Assembly (NCBI GenBank): GCA_013331535.1
Contig: DUGF01000087.1
Coordinates: 348-14,523, forward strand
Direction: 5' to 3'
DNA: 14,176 bases
DNA from: Microcaldota archaeon
GTDB lineage: Archaea > Micrarchaeota > Micrarchaeia > Anstonellales > Bilamarchaeaceae
Below are positions 6,398 to 12,647 of this stretch, piece by piece; positions within the stretch are counted from its first letter, which is position 1, and every line of letters starts with the position of its first letter. Both the position numbers and the translations under genes were made by a program. The notes beneath the pieces are model-generated. The model saw nothing but the letters and a program-made list of their open reading frames with translations, was not told the DNA's origin and did no database searches.

Positions 6398-7964
6398 GAA
6401 GCAAGAAGCCCACACCTTTCAAGGGTGGGAGCAGGTCACGGAACTACACGAACGAATCCTTGAGCTTGCAGTATCACGCTCTTTTTTCTTTCCTGCAAAC
6501 GAGCCATACGGAGCTACTGGCGGTTTCTATGATTATGGCCCAGTGGGGGTTTTGATAAAAAGGAAAATTGAAAACTTATGGCGCAGAAAGTTCATCTACG
6601 AACATGGATTTCATGAGATGGAAAGTGCTATTGTAACCCCAGAACAGATTCTGATTGCTTCGGGCCATGTCTCAAGCTTCGCAGACCCGGTTGTAGATTG
6701 CAAAATGTGCAAAGCGAGAATAAGGGCAGACACCTTGGTAGAAAAGGAAGTAAAGGGATGGAAATGGGATGGAAAGATTGAGAGTATAACCTTGGCAATA
6801 AAGGAACATGAAATAAAATGCCCTGGGTGCAAAGTAGGGGGTGCTCTTAGCGCGGCATACATGTTCAACTTGATGTTCAAAACAGCAATTGGCGGGGATC
6901 AAAGTCCGGCGTATTTCAGACCAGAAACTGCGCAGGGGATATTTACTGCATTTCCGAGAATTTTCCGAAACCATGGTGCAAAACTTCCGCTTGCTGTTGG
7001 ACAGGTTGGAAAGAGCTTCAGAAACGAGATTTCCCCTAGAAAGGGGCTTGTGCGAATGAGAGAGTTCACACAAATGGAACTTGAGTATTTCTTTAATCCG
7101 GGAAGGCAGGGAATTGAAGAATTCAATAAAGTTGCAGACAGGAAACTAAGGATGCAGGTTGAGGCCAAAACAAGCGAAATGAGCGTGCGGGATATTTCTG
7201 AAAACAAAATCGCCGCAAACGAAATAATGGCGTATTTTCTTGCGCTTGAATGGGATTTTTACACTGCATGTGGAGTTGACCAAAAAAGAATGTATTTCCG
7301 GGTTCTTGGAAAAGCAGAGGTTCCACATTATTCAAAGGGAAATATTGACCTTGAAGTTGAAACATCTTACGGAATCGTTGAAACGATCGGAAACGCATAT
7401 AGAACGGATTTTGATCTTTCCCAGCATGCGAAAACAAGCGGACAGGATTTATCCGTGTTTGTTGAAGAGGAGAAAAAGAAACTCGTCCCGCATGTGTTCG
7501 AGGCATCAATGGGCGTTGACCGGATGTTTTTTTGCATTCTTGAACACTGCTTCAGGGAAAAAGAAGCGTCAAAAAGCAAGACTGAAGACTCTAAACCCGA
7601 AACGGTAAAGGATTGGGAATGGTTTGATTTCCCCCCAGCTATTGCACCTTACGATGTTGCAGTATTCCCTCTTATGAAAAAAGATGGACTTGCGGAAAAG
7701 GCAGAGGAGATTACAGCAAGGCTGCGCAGCACGCTAGGAGTATTATATCAGGAGAGTGGAAGCATTGGAAGAAGATATGCACGGGCAGACGAAATAGGGA
7801 TTCCGTATGCGATTACGATTGATTATGATACCTTGAAGGACGAGACTGTAACCATTCGTTATAGAAATGACGGTGGGCAGGAAAGAATTAAAATAAGCGA
7901 ACTTGAAGTTAGTATAAGAAAAAATATTGAATCTGGTCGGGTGCGATTAAATGAAAAATCATAG
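6387..7964 (+). CDS. glyS: Glycyl-tRNA synthetase (class II, archaeal/eukaryotic type)
   Basis: About 525 residues from ATG 6387. Class II aminoacyl-tRNA synthetase landmarks are clear: GGFYDYGPVG (45-54), PETAQGIF (179-186), motif 2 FRNEISPRKGLVRMREF (211-227) and motif 3 MGVDRMFFCIL (375-385). An anticodon-binding domain runs from about 420 to 515. Two CxxC pairs (C105/C108 and C145/C148) suggest a zinc-binding insertion. The enzyme charges tRNA-Gly in the cytoplasm. The first 15-20 residues (MPFRKQEAHTFQGWEQ) are encoded by the 3' end of the tnpB element and do not resemble GlyRS; family-like sequence starts at TELHERILELAVSRSFFFP. No in-frame start codon occurs between the transposon end and the conserved core, so the element appears to supply the start. 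It overlaps the next gene by 14 bases. Confidence 0.95.
   Translation: MPFRKQEAHTFQGWEQVTELHERILELAVSRSFFFPANEPYGATGGFYDYGPVGVLIKRKIENLWRRKFIYEHGFHEMESAIVTPEQILIASGHVSSFADPVVDCKMCKARIRADTLVEKEVKGWKWDGKIESITLAIKEHEIKCPGCKVGGALSAAYMFNLMFKTAIGGDQSPAYFRPETAQGIFTAFPRIFRNHGAKLPLAVGQVGKSFRNEISPRKGLVRMREFTQMELEYFFNPGRQGIEEFNKVADRKLRMQVEAKTSEMSVRDISENKIAANEIMAYFLALEWDFYTACGVDQKRMYFRVLGKAEVPHYSKGNIDLEVETSYGIVETIGNAYRTDFDLSQHAKTSGQDLSVFVEEEKKKLVPHVFEASMGVDRMFFCILEHCFREKEASKSKTEDSKPETVKDWEWFDFPPAIAPYDVAVFPLMKKDGLAEKAEEITARLRSTLGVLYQESGSIGRRYARADEIGIPYAITIDYDTLKDETVTIRYRNDGGQERIKISELEVSIRKNIESGRVRLNEKS
6409..6429 (+). repeat. Right-end hairpin of the tnpB element
   Basis: CCCAC (6409-6413), bulged A (6414), CCTT (6415-6418), loop TC, AAGG (6421-6424), GTGGG (6425-6429). 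It is nearly the same sequence and shape as the left-end hairpin, and lies within both the guide RNA zone and the glyS frame. Confidence 0.7.
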
Positions 7965-9006
7965 AAAAATTCTGATGTTGGTTGCAATTTTGATACTAAT
8001 TGTTGCATTTGGATGCATTAATCTTGGCGGGGAACAAAAGCCGACCCCGAATGGAAAAACCGGTGAAGGAAATGACACCTCGACAAAAACACCCAAGATA
8101 ATAGAAACCGGCGGACAGAACTTCACGGTTGCAGCAAATAAAACCCCTGACGAAATAGAGGGAAAGACCCCTGGGATAAAATATGAATCAACTCCAGATG
8201 AGATGATTGCGATTTATTTTGTTTATGTTGGCGAGACAGATAAACATGGTGATGCAATTCTAATAAAAAAAGGAGATGCTGAAATCCTTGTGGACGGCGG
8301 ACCTTCCGAAAAAGGGAAAAAAATACTTGATTTTCTCAAAACCAGGGGCGTAGACGATGTTGAACTAATGATTTCAACCCATGCTGATCCAGAGCATTAT
8401 AACGGGCTTATTGCAACCGCAGACGAATATCCTGTTGAAGAGTTCTGGTGGACAGGAGATACCTTTGATGATGGCGTTTATGGTTCGTTTATAGCAGACA
8501 TGAAAAAGAAGACGGCGATAAAGGCTGCTGCATACGGAGATAAAATAGAAATAAATGGAATGAAGATAGAGATTCTTAATCCTCAGAAAAATCCGGCTGA
8601 CAGGTATAACGATGCAGACAACGACGCAATTGCCCTGAAAGTCAGCGACCGAAAATTCTGCACGATTTTGACTTCGGATATTGTTGTTGGCGCGCAGACA
8701 AACATAATTCAACAGAACGGAGTGGACTTAAAATGCCCTGTAATGCAAGCGCCATATCATGGACTTGGGCAAGGAAGCGCACAGATAGACTTGTTTTTAC
8801 TCAAGGTTAATCCAAAAGACGTGATAAGCAGTGGCGGACCAGCCGGATATGCGTATAATGACGTTTCAAAGGATAAAATAGATACCAGAAAGGCACTGCG
8901 TGACAAGCTGAAGACAAGGAAAATGAATTACTGGGAGAATTACAAGAATGGGACAGTGCGTATTGTGAGCGATGGAACTGATTATAATGTGCAGTATATG
9001 AAGTGA
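7951..9006 (+). CDS. ComEC-like metallo-beta-lactamase-fold lipoprotein
   Basis: A 351-residue exported protein. The N-terminus has basic residues, a hydrophobic segment (MLVAILILIVAFGC) and a lipobox-like AFGC with C22. A Thr/Pro/Lys/Gly-rich linker follows to about residue 80, then a metallo-beta-lactamase domain. Motifs follow the ComEC/Rec2 subgroup: ILVDGGP (112-118), ISTHADPEHYNG (141-152; H144, D146, E148, H149, where ComEC has SHxDxDH), DNDAIALKV, ILTSD (239-243) and APYHGLG (268-274). Such domains hydrolyse phosphodiesters, and in ComEC degrade the non-transported DNA strand; here the domain stands alone, outside the membrane. The Glu in place of the motif's second Asp is a conservative change. 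It overlaps glyS by 14 bases and is followed 19 bases later by mscL. The substrate is unknown. Confidence 0.8.
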   Translation: MKNHRKILMLVAILILIVAFGCINLGGEQKPTPNGKTGEGNDTSTKTPKIIETGGQNFTVAANKTPDEIEGKTPGIKYESTPDEMIAIYFVYVGETDKHGDAILIKKGDAEILVDGGPSEKGKKILDFLKTRGVDDVELMISTHADPEHYNGLIATADEYPVEEFWWTGDTFDDGVYGSFIADMKKKTAIKAAAYGDKIEINGMKIEILNPQKNPADRYNDADNDAIALKVSDRKFCTILTSDIVVGAQTNIIQQNGVDLKCPVMQAPYHGLGQGSAQIDLFLLKVNPKDVISSGGPAGYAYNDVSKDKIDTRKALRDKLKTRKMNYWENYKNGTVRIVSDGTDYNVQYMK

Positions 9007-9025
9007 ACTACCAACGAGTGAAAAT

Positions 9026-9322
9026 ATGGAATTTGTAGATGAATTCATGGTGTTTTTGAATAAACACAAGGTGATTGGACTCGCAATAGCATTCATAATA
9101 GGCGCAGCGGCAACAAAATTAGTAACTGCAATTGTACAGGATTTGATAATGCCAATAATCGCAGTTTTAACACCCAACGGAGACTGGAGAATGTCAATCC
9201 TGCAAATAGGTCCGATGAAATTTCTTATTGGTGATTTTGCAGGCGCACTCATTGATTTTTTGATAGTCTCCTTAGTCATCTTCCTACTGGTTAAATACGC
9301 AATTCGGGGAGAGAGTAAGTAA
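9026..9322 (+). CDS. mscL: Large-conductance mechanosensitive channel MscL, short form
   Basis: A 98-residue two-helix membrane protein. An amphipathic N-terminus (MEFVDEFMVFLNKHKVIGLA), TM1 (IAFIIGAAATKLVTAIVQDLIMP; the IIGAA and D-IMP signatures are strong), a short periplasmic loop of about 25 residues and TM2 (GALIDFLIVSLVIFLLVKY) match MscL, which opens under membrane tension to release solutes. Bacterial MscL is around 130-150 residues; this copy ends soon after TM2 (KYAIRGESK) and lacks the C-terminal cytoplasmic helix bundle, which is dispensable for gating in studied homologues. A weak GAGTGA precedes the ATG. It is probably cotranscribed with the preceding lipoprotein gene and converges on secD with a 42-base gap. 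Confidence 0.9.
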   Translation: MEFVDEFMVFLNKHKVIGLAIAFIIGAAATKLVTAIVQDLIMPIIAVLTPNGDWRMSILQIGPMKFLIGDFAGALIDFLIVSLVIFLLVKYAIRGESK

Positions 9323-9364
9323 TACGTTGAACAAAAATGAAAATAAGAGGATATAATTAACTCA

Positions 9365-11107
9365 TTAGTTTTCCGCCTTAAGTTCTTCCTTCTCCTCAAG
9401 CACTTTCTCCGCGATTACCGCATAGGCAGGCCTTGATAAAAGGAAGCCGAGCAGAGAACCGAGAATCGTAGAAATAGCAAATCCAATTACTTCTACAAGT
9501 CCTGAAAAGAGAAGAGGAATCATTGAAATTATCGCGACAATTACATTTGTTTTGATTATGTCAAACGCATGCTCCATTTTTTCAAGCATTTTATAGTGAT
9601 CCCGCTTAAGGATTTCGTCCGTAATAACTATCTGCGCATCAACACCGACACCTATTGCTGCAATTATACCCGCCATTGCTGCCAGATCAACTGTAAAAGA
9701 ACCAAGAATTGAAAGCAGAATTATAAGTTCAGAAATACTAATTGCAATTATCGGAAAGATCGTCTTAAGATGGCGGTAGCGGATTCCGACCAGAACAGAT
9801 ATCGCAATTAACGCGGAAACAATGCCTATAAGGCTCAGCTTAAGGAACTCACTTCCAAGATTCGCCGGAAGAGAGGTTCTACTGCCAAGTGAAATCTGAA
9901 CTGGAAGAGAACCACCTTTTAGGATTGAAACAATTCTTTTTGTGCTTTCTGCTGCCTCTGCAGTGGCACCTTTTCCCGTGCCGCTGACAGCACCGCTAAT
10001 CGAGTAGCTGTAGCTTGGGAGACCTTCGGTTATTTTTGGAGAGAGTGCTGGAGCGGAAAGCATTCCAACTGCCTTCCATTCTGATGGAATATACCCCAGT
10101 GCCGGGGATTTGGCAAAGTTTGGTGTAAAATCATCTGACGAAACTTCCTTGAGCACAAACCCAAGAGATTTTATCTTTTGTTTGGTTGATTCGGACATTG
10201 AACTTGAAACGATTGCCTTAGTCTTGTTGGATTTTGGAGTTATATTCATTGTTTCCCATGGGGATTCGTTCTTCTCCAAGTTATTCTCCATTTCATCAAC
10301 GAGATAAAGTTCGATTGATTTTTCATCTTCAAGCGAAAGCGCGCTTTTTGCACCTGCAACAAGTTCGGAAATTTCCGCAGAAGGTGGTGCACCTGCTTGT
10401 AATTCCGCTTCGGAAATAAAGATAACTGCATCATTTGGCCTGTCAAGAAACATGAATAAAGGATAATTTGGTTTTCCCTTTACTGCCTTCGCGAAATTCT
10501 CTGCTCCTACCTTTGTTATTGAAAAATCAACTCCCCAATCTGCCCCGCTTTGCTGAAGTTCCTGTAATTGTGACGGACGAATTGAAGTTGAATAAATATC
10601 TTCTCCAGTTATTGCAATTTTACCATCCACAACCCCGAAATAAACACCCTGGTGGGAAAGGACATCTTCTATGAATTTGATCTGGGTTTCATCACTGCTC
10701 GGAATTTCAACATCTATTTCAGTGTCTCCGATTGCTCTAACTCTGACTTCCGTAAGACCAAGAACGCTTGCACGGGTTTTAATTGTCTGCACAAGCTCGT
10801 TCATTGTTTCTGCGGGTACTGCCTGTTCAAGAATAACCGGGATTCTGGTTCCTCCGCTGAAATCAATTCCGAATTTCATTCCGTTTAGCCCGATGTTGAG
10901 AAGCGAAAGTATAACAAGTGCTGCAAGACCGGCGAGTTTGACCTCTTTTTCTTTCCACCAGATGGAAAGTGCTCCGAAGATTATTAACGAGAAGATAAGC
11001 AACAGACCTGCGAATTTGGAGTAGATAATAAGTCCTCCAACAAAAAGAATGAATAATACCAGCATGGTAAGGAATTTCGGATTTTTTGAAAGATCTGAAA
11101 GTGACAT
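9365..11107 (-). CDS. secD: Protein-export membrane protein SecD
   Basis: A 580-residue subunit of the archaeal SecDF complex, which assists protein translocation through SecYE using the ion gradient. The family motif GIDFSGGT is at 80-87, a large extracytoplasmic region (P1-type domains, with SIRPSQLQELQQSG and later repeats) occupies about 90-400, and a five-helix C-terminal block contains GVGVDAQIVITDEIL, the conserved acidic TM4 signature. The N-terminus carries about two more hydrophobic segments (roughly 11-29 and 31-50) before the usual first helix (56-73). The start has GAGGT 6 bases upstream and follows secF by 12 bases, so the two are one operon. The C-terminal Lys/Glu tail is short. 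Confidence 0.95.
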   Translation of the reverse strand: MSLSDLSKNPKFLTMLVLFILFVGGLIIYSKFAGLLLIFSLIIFGALSIWWKEKEVKLAGLAALVILSLLNIGLNGMKFGIDFSGGTRIPVILEQAVPAETMNELVQTIKTRASVLGLTEVRVRAIGDTEIDVEIPSSDETQIKFIEDVLSHQGVYFGVVDGKIAITGEDIYSTSIRPSQLQELQQSGADWGVDFSITKVGAENFAKAVKGKPNYPLFMFLDRPNDAVIFISEAELQAGAPPSAEISELVAGAKSALSLEDEKSIELYLVDEMENNLEKNESPWETMNITPKSNKTKAIVSSSMSESTKQKIKSLGFVLKEVSSDDFTPNFAKSPALGYIPSEWKAVGMLSAPALSPKITEGLPSYSYSISGAVSGTGKGATAEAAESTKRIVSILKGGSLPVQISLGSRTSLPANLGSEFLKLSLIGIVSALIAISVLVGIRYRHLKTIFPIIAISISELIILLSILGSFTVDLAAMAGIIAAIGVGVDAQIVITDEILKRDHYKMLEKMEHAFDIIKTNVIVAIISMIPLLFSGLVEVIGFAISTILGSLLGFLLSRPAYAVIAEKVLEEKEELKAEN

Positions 11108-11119
11108 CGATATACCTCT

Positions 11120-12238
11120 TTATTCATTTGCCTGGACTACGTTCTCGTTACGTTCAACATACCATAATAGCATTACACCGTTTATGCCCCAGGTTGCGAA
11201 CAAATCGCCAACTAATCCTGCAAGAGCAACTGCTGAAATTTCGTAATAGGTTGAAATATTTGTCAGGGAACTGAGAATGAACAATGCCGAAAATGCAACT
11301 ATGGCTGCTATGCTCATCGTCATACCTGTCTTCATCGCATCAAATGCCTTTTCCCTTGGATCTCCCTTTCTTCTGAGCATTCTCATTGTAAGCAGGATAT
11401 CAGTATCTAATGAGAATCCAATAAGCATCAAAAGAGCTGCGAATGAAGGCAAGGTGAGTGGAATTCCAAACAAGCCCATTGCACCCATTGCGATTACAAC
11501 ATCGCTCAATGCGCCTGTGAGAACAGCTATACTTGGAACTACAACGCGGAACAAAATGAAAACAAATATTACGCTCAACAATGCCGCCACGCCTACAACC
11601 CATAATGCCTTTTCCAGGAAGTGTGTACTAAGGACCGGACTTACGGTCTGGATTGAAATTGAAGAATATGAAACATGCTTGTCTATTGCACTGGATACGG
11701 ATTTTTGATAACCTGAATAAACCGAGGAATATGACGTGAAAAATTCTTTTTGAAGGGAATTGAGATTTGCGAACTCGGATGCGCTCGCGCTCTTTGCTCC
11801 AACAGTTTTTGAAAGAAGGAACATCTCATCTGCGAGTTTGTTGAGTTCCGTGCGCTTTTCTAAATATTGAGCCATATGCGAAACATTTTGGTTTGCCGCG
11901 ACTTCTAAGTAAGATGCCTCTGAAAGCTTGCTGGAGAATTCAGATTTAAGATTTTCCGCCTTGATAAGCGATTCGCTTTGCGGGAGTTCAATTTCGGCCA
12001 TTGGACCAACGGCAGTATCAAAAACCCTTACATGTGCGTTCAGACCTTCCTTTGCCAATGCGCCTTCAAGCTGGCTCGCATCAACTGATTTTGTAAGACC
12101 AAGAGAAACAAGGGTTCCTCCTGTGAAATCAACCCCGAACTTGATTTGAGGTATATAATATAATGATGCCAGAATAAGCAGCAACGGCAGGATTATCAAA
12201 AGCTTGTAATTGCCCTTGTAAATGTTAAAAGAGAACAT
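11120..12238 (-). CDS. secF: Protein-export membrane protein SecF
   Basis: A 372-residue partner of SecD. After a short cytoplasmic start and TM1 (about 11-30) comes the motif FGVDFTGGTLVSLG (34-47). An extracytoplasmic domain follows to about 200, including a helical, probably coiled stretch (about 105-170, rich in Leu/Lys/Glu). The C-terminal five helices include LIGFSLDTDILLTMRMLRRK, the TM4 signature, and end at WGINGVMLLWYVE. It is first in the secF-secD operon, the order common in archaea. A TATA-like box at 12284-12291 would give a leader of about 20 bases. The Shine-Dalgarno is weak (TGATGG). Confidence 0.95.
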   Translation of the reverse strand: MFSFNIYKGNYKLLIILPLLLILASLYYIPQIKFGVDFTGGTLVSLGLTKSVDASQLEGALAKEGLNAHVRVFDTAVGPMAEIELPQSESLIKAENLKSEFSSKLSEASYLEVAANQNVSHMAQYLEKRTELNKLADEMFLLSKTVGAKSASASEFANLNSLQKEFFTSYSSVYSGYQKSVSSAIDKHVSYSSISIQTVSPVLSTHFLEKALWVVGVAALLSVIFVFILFRVVVPSIAVLTGALSDVVIAMGAMGLFGIPLTLPSFAALLMLIGFSLDTDILLTMRMLRRKGDPREKAFDAMKTGMTMSIAAIVAFSALFILSSLTNISTYYEISAVALAGLVGDLFATWGINGVMLLWYVERNENVVQANE

Positions 12239-12283
12239 AGAACCATCATTAACTTAATTGTAGATAAACAATTTCACGACATG

Positions 12284-12291
12284 TTTTAAAT
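12284..12291 (-). promoter_or_regulatory. TATA box for secF-secD
   Basis: ATTTAAAA on the minus strand, with predicted initiation near 12260, about 20 bases before the secF ATG at 12238. Confidence 0.45.
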
Positions 12292-12315
12292 GCTTATGAA
12301 TTTAGTTTCAAAGCA

Positions 12316-12390
12316 GTCATATCTTTAGGCTCCACGGTTTTGGATAACCACCAGCCTTTTGCCCTTGGTCTAGCGAATACAAAAGGCTTG
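12316..12390. other. Unexplained structured stretch between tRNA-Ala and secF
   Basis: AGCCTTTTG (12353-12361) and CAAAAGGCT (12380-12388) form a perfect 9-bp stem with an 18-base loop. In the minus-strand sense the 3' arm of that stem can pair instead with AGCCT at 12327-12331 (AGGCT/AGCCT), so two mutually exclusive hairpins are possible. The stem begins 7 bases after the tRNA 3' end in the tRNA sense. It may be the trailer of the tRNA transcript, a small RNA or a termination aid. No known RNA family was recognised. Confidence 0.4.
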
Positions 12391-12408
12391 TGAATGGACT
12401 CGGAGGGA

Positions 12409-12456
12409 AAAACGCAAACGCGAAACCCGAAACACTAAACTCGGAACGCAATTTGT
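12409..12456 (-). other. tRNA-Ala intron 2 (T loop, position 59/60)
   Basis: A 48-base insert between T-loop G59 (12457) and T60 (12408). Around it, TGCG pairs imperfectly with CGTT as a central helix, flanked by 3-base bulges AGA and TTT, and CAAA/TTTG forms the intron-side stem. This is close to a bulge-helix-bulge, with cuts AG|A and TT|T. The boundary could shift by one base. Confidence 0.6.
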
Positions 12457-12478
12457 CTCGCACCCTCGGCCTCCTGAA

Positions 12479-12526
12479 TTTACGGTTTCGGGTCTTGAAG
12501 TCTTATGTCTTGGAAAAACCCGGCCA
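12479..12526 (-). other. tRNA-Ala intron 1 (anticodon loop, position 37/38)
   Basis: A 48-base insert at the canonical archaeal intron site. The central helix TTCG/CGTA has three of four pairs, with bulges CA|T and AA|T, and an inner stem CGGGT/ACCCG within the intron. The AT at the junction is repeated, so cutting one base either way gives the same mature loop. It is a relaxed rather than strict bulge-helix-bulge. Confidence 0.65.
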
Positions 12527-12591
12527 TGCGAATCAGGCGCTCTGCTTCTGAGCTACGAGCCCATAATAGAAAGGAAATATGTGCTGAAAGG

Positions 12592-12600
12592 AATTAAAAA
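12592..12600 (-). promoter_or_regulatory. TATA-like element for tRNA-Ala
   Basis: TTTTTAATT on the minus strand is centred about 34 bases before the tRNA 5' end, leaving a leader of roughly 9 bases for RNase P to remove. Confidence 0.4.
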
Positions 12601-12619
12601 TGGCGTGGACCGGAAAGAA

Positions 12620-12629
12620 CTAAAATTTA
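12620..12629 (+). promoter_or_regulatory. TATA-like element for the repeat-protein gene
   Basis: CTAAAATTTA is centred 24 bases before ATG 12648, which fits a leaderless transcript. No Shine-Dalgarno precedes the ATG. Confidence 0.4.
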
Positions 12630-12647
12630 GGCACGATATATAATATT

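Larger units (their letters stand above)
5193..6438 (+). mobile_element. IS200/IS605-family element carrying tnpB only
   Basis: A tnpB gene is bracketed by matching imperfect hairpins at 5211-5231 and 6409-6429. Both have a CCCAC/GTGGG lower stem, a bulged A on the 5' arm, a 4-bp upper stem and a two-base loop, as expected of the subterminal hairpins read by the Y1 transposase TnpA. No tnpA is present, so the element depends on TnpA supplied from elsewhere, or is immobile. The outer limits given are approximate: left after GATTTAT and right near GGTCAC, by analogy with family ends. No target duplication is expected for this family. The element separates glyS from its presumed upstream region. 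Confidence 0.7.
6300..6438 (+). ncRNA. Putative omega (right-end) guide RNA of the tnpB element
   Basis: TnpB guide RNAs are normally encoded by the 3' end of tnpB plus the element's right end, finishing at the transposon boundary with the guide taken from flanking DNA. Here that zone includes the hairpin at 6409-6429 and would take its guide from the glyS coding sequence after about 6438. The 5' limit is a guess from family sizes, and the exact boundary is not visible. Confidence 0.4.
12395..12562 (-). tRNA. tRNA-Ala(CGC), interrupted by two introns
   Basis: A complete cloverleaf assembles on the minus strand after removing two inserts. Acceptor GGGCTCG (12562-12556) pairs with CGAGTCC (12402-12396), including G3:U70, the alanine identity pair, with discriminator A at 12395. 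D arm: GCTC/GAGC. Anticodon stem: CCTGA (12537-12533) with TCAGG (12477-12473), and loop TTCGCAT gives anticodon CGC. Variable loop: AGGCC. T stem: GAGGG (12467-12463) with CCCTC (12407-12403). A 48-base insert follows position 37 and a second of 48 bases lies in the T loop, after position 59 on the best fit. The mature tRNA is 72 bases and CCA is not encoded. The D loop lacks GG and the T loop reads TGCGAGT instead of TTCGANN, both unusual. A TATA-like element lies near 12592-12600 upstream. Confidence 0.8.

Noticed and set aside
5268..9000. Numerous open frames antisense to tnpB, glyS and the lipoprotein gene
   Set aside because: All lie opposite strongly recognisable genes and show no family motifs or ribosome-binding sites.
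9365..12238. Plus-strand open frames inside secD and secF
   Set aside because: They are reflections of the membrane-protein coding strand, with no independent support.
12362..12379. TTGGTCTAGCG on the plus strand as part of another tRNA
   Set aside because: It resembles a D-arm box, but no acceptor, anticodon or T stems can be assembled around it; it is the loop of the 9-bp hairpin.
12635..12646. GATATATAATAT as promoter of the repeat-protein gene
   Set aside because: Its centre is under 10 bases from ATG 12648, too close for archaeal initiation at that start; the element at 12620-12629 has the right spacing.
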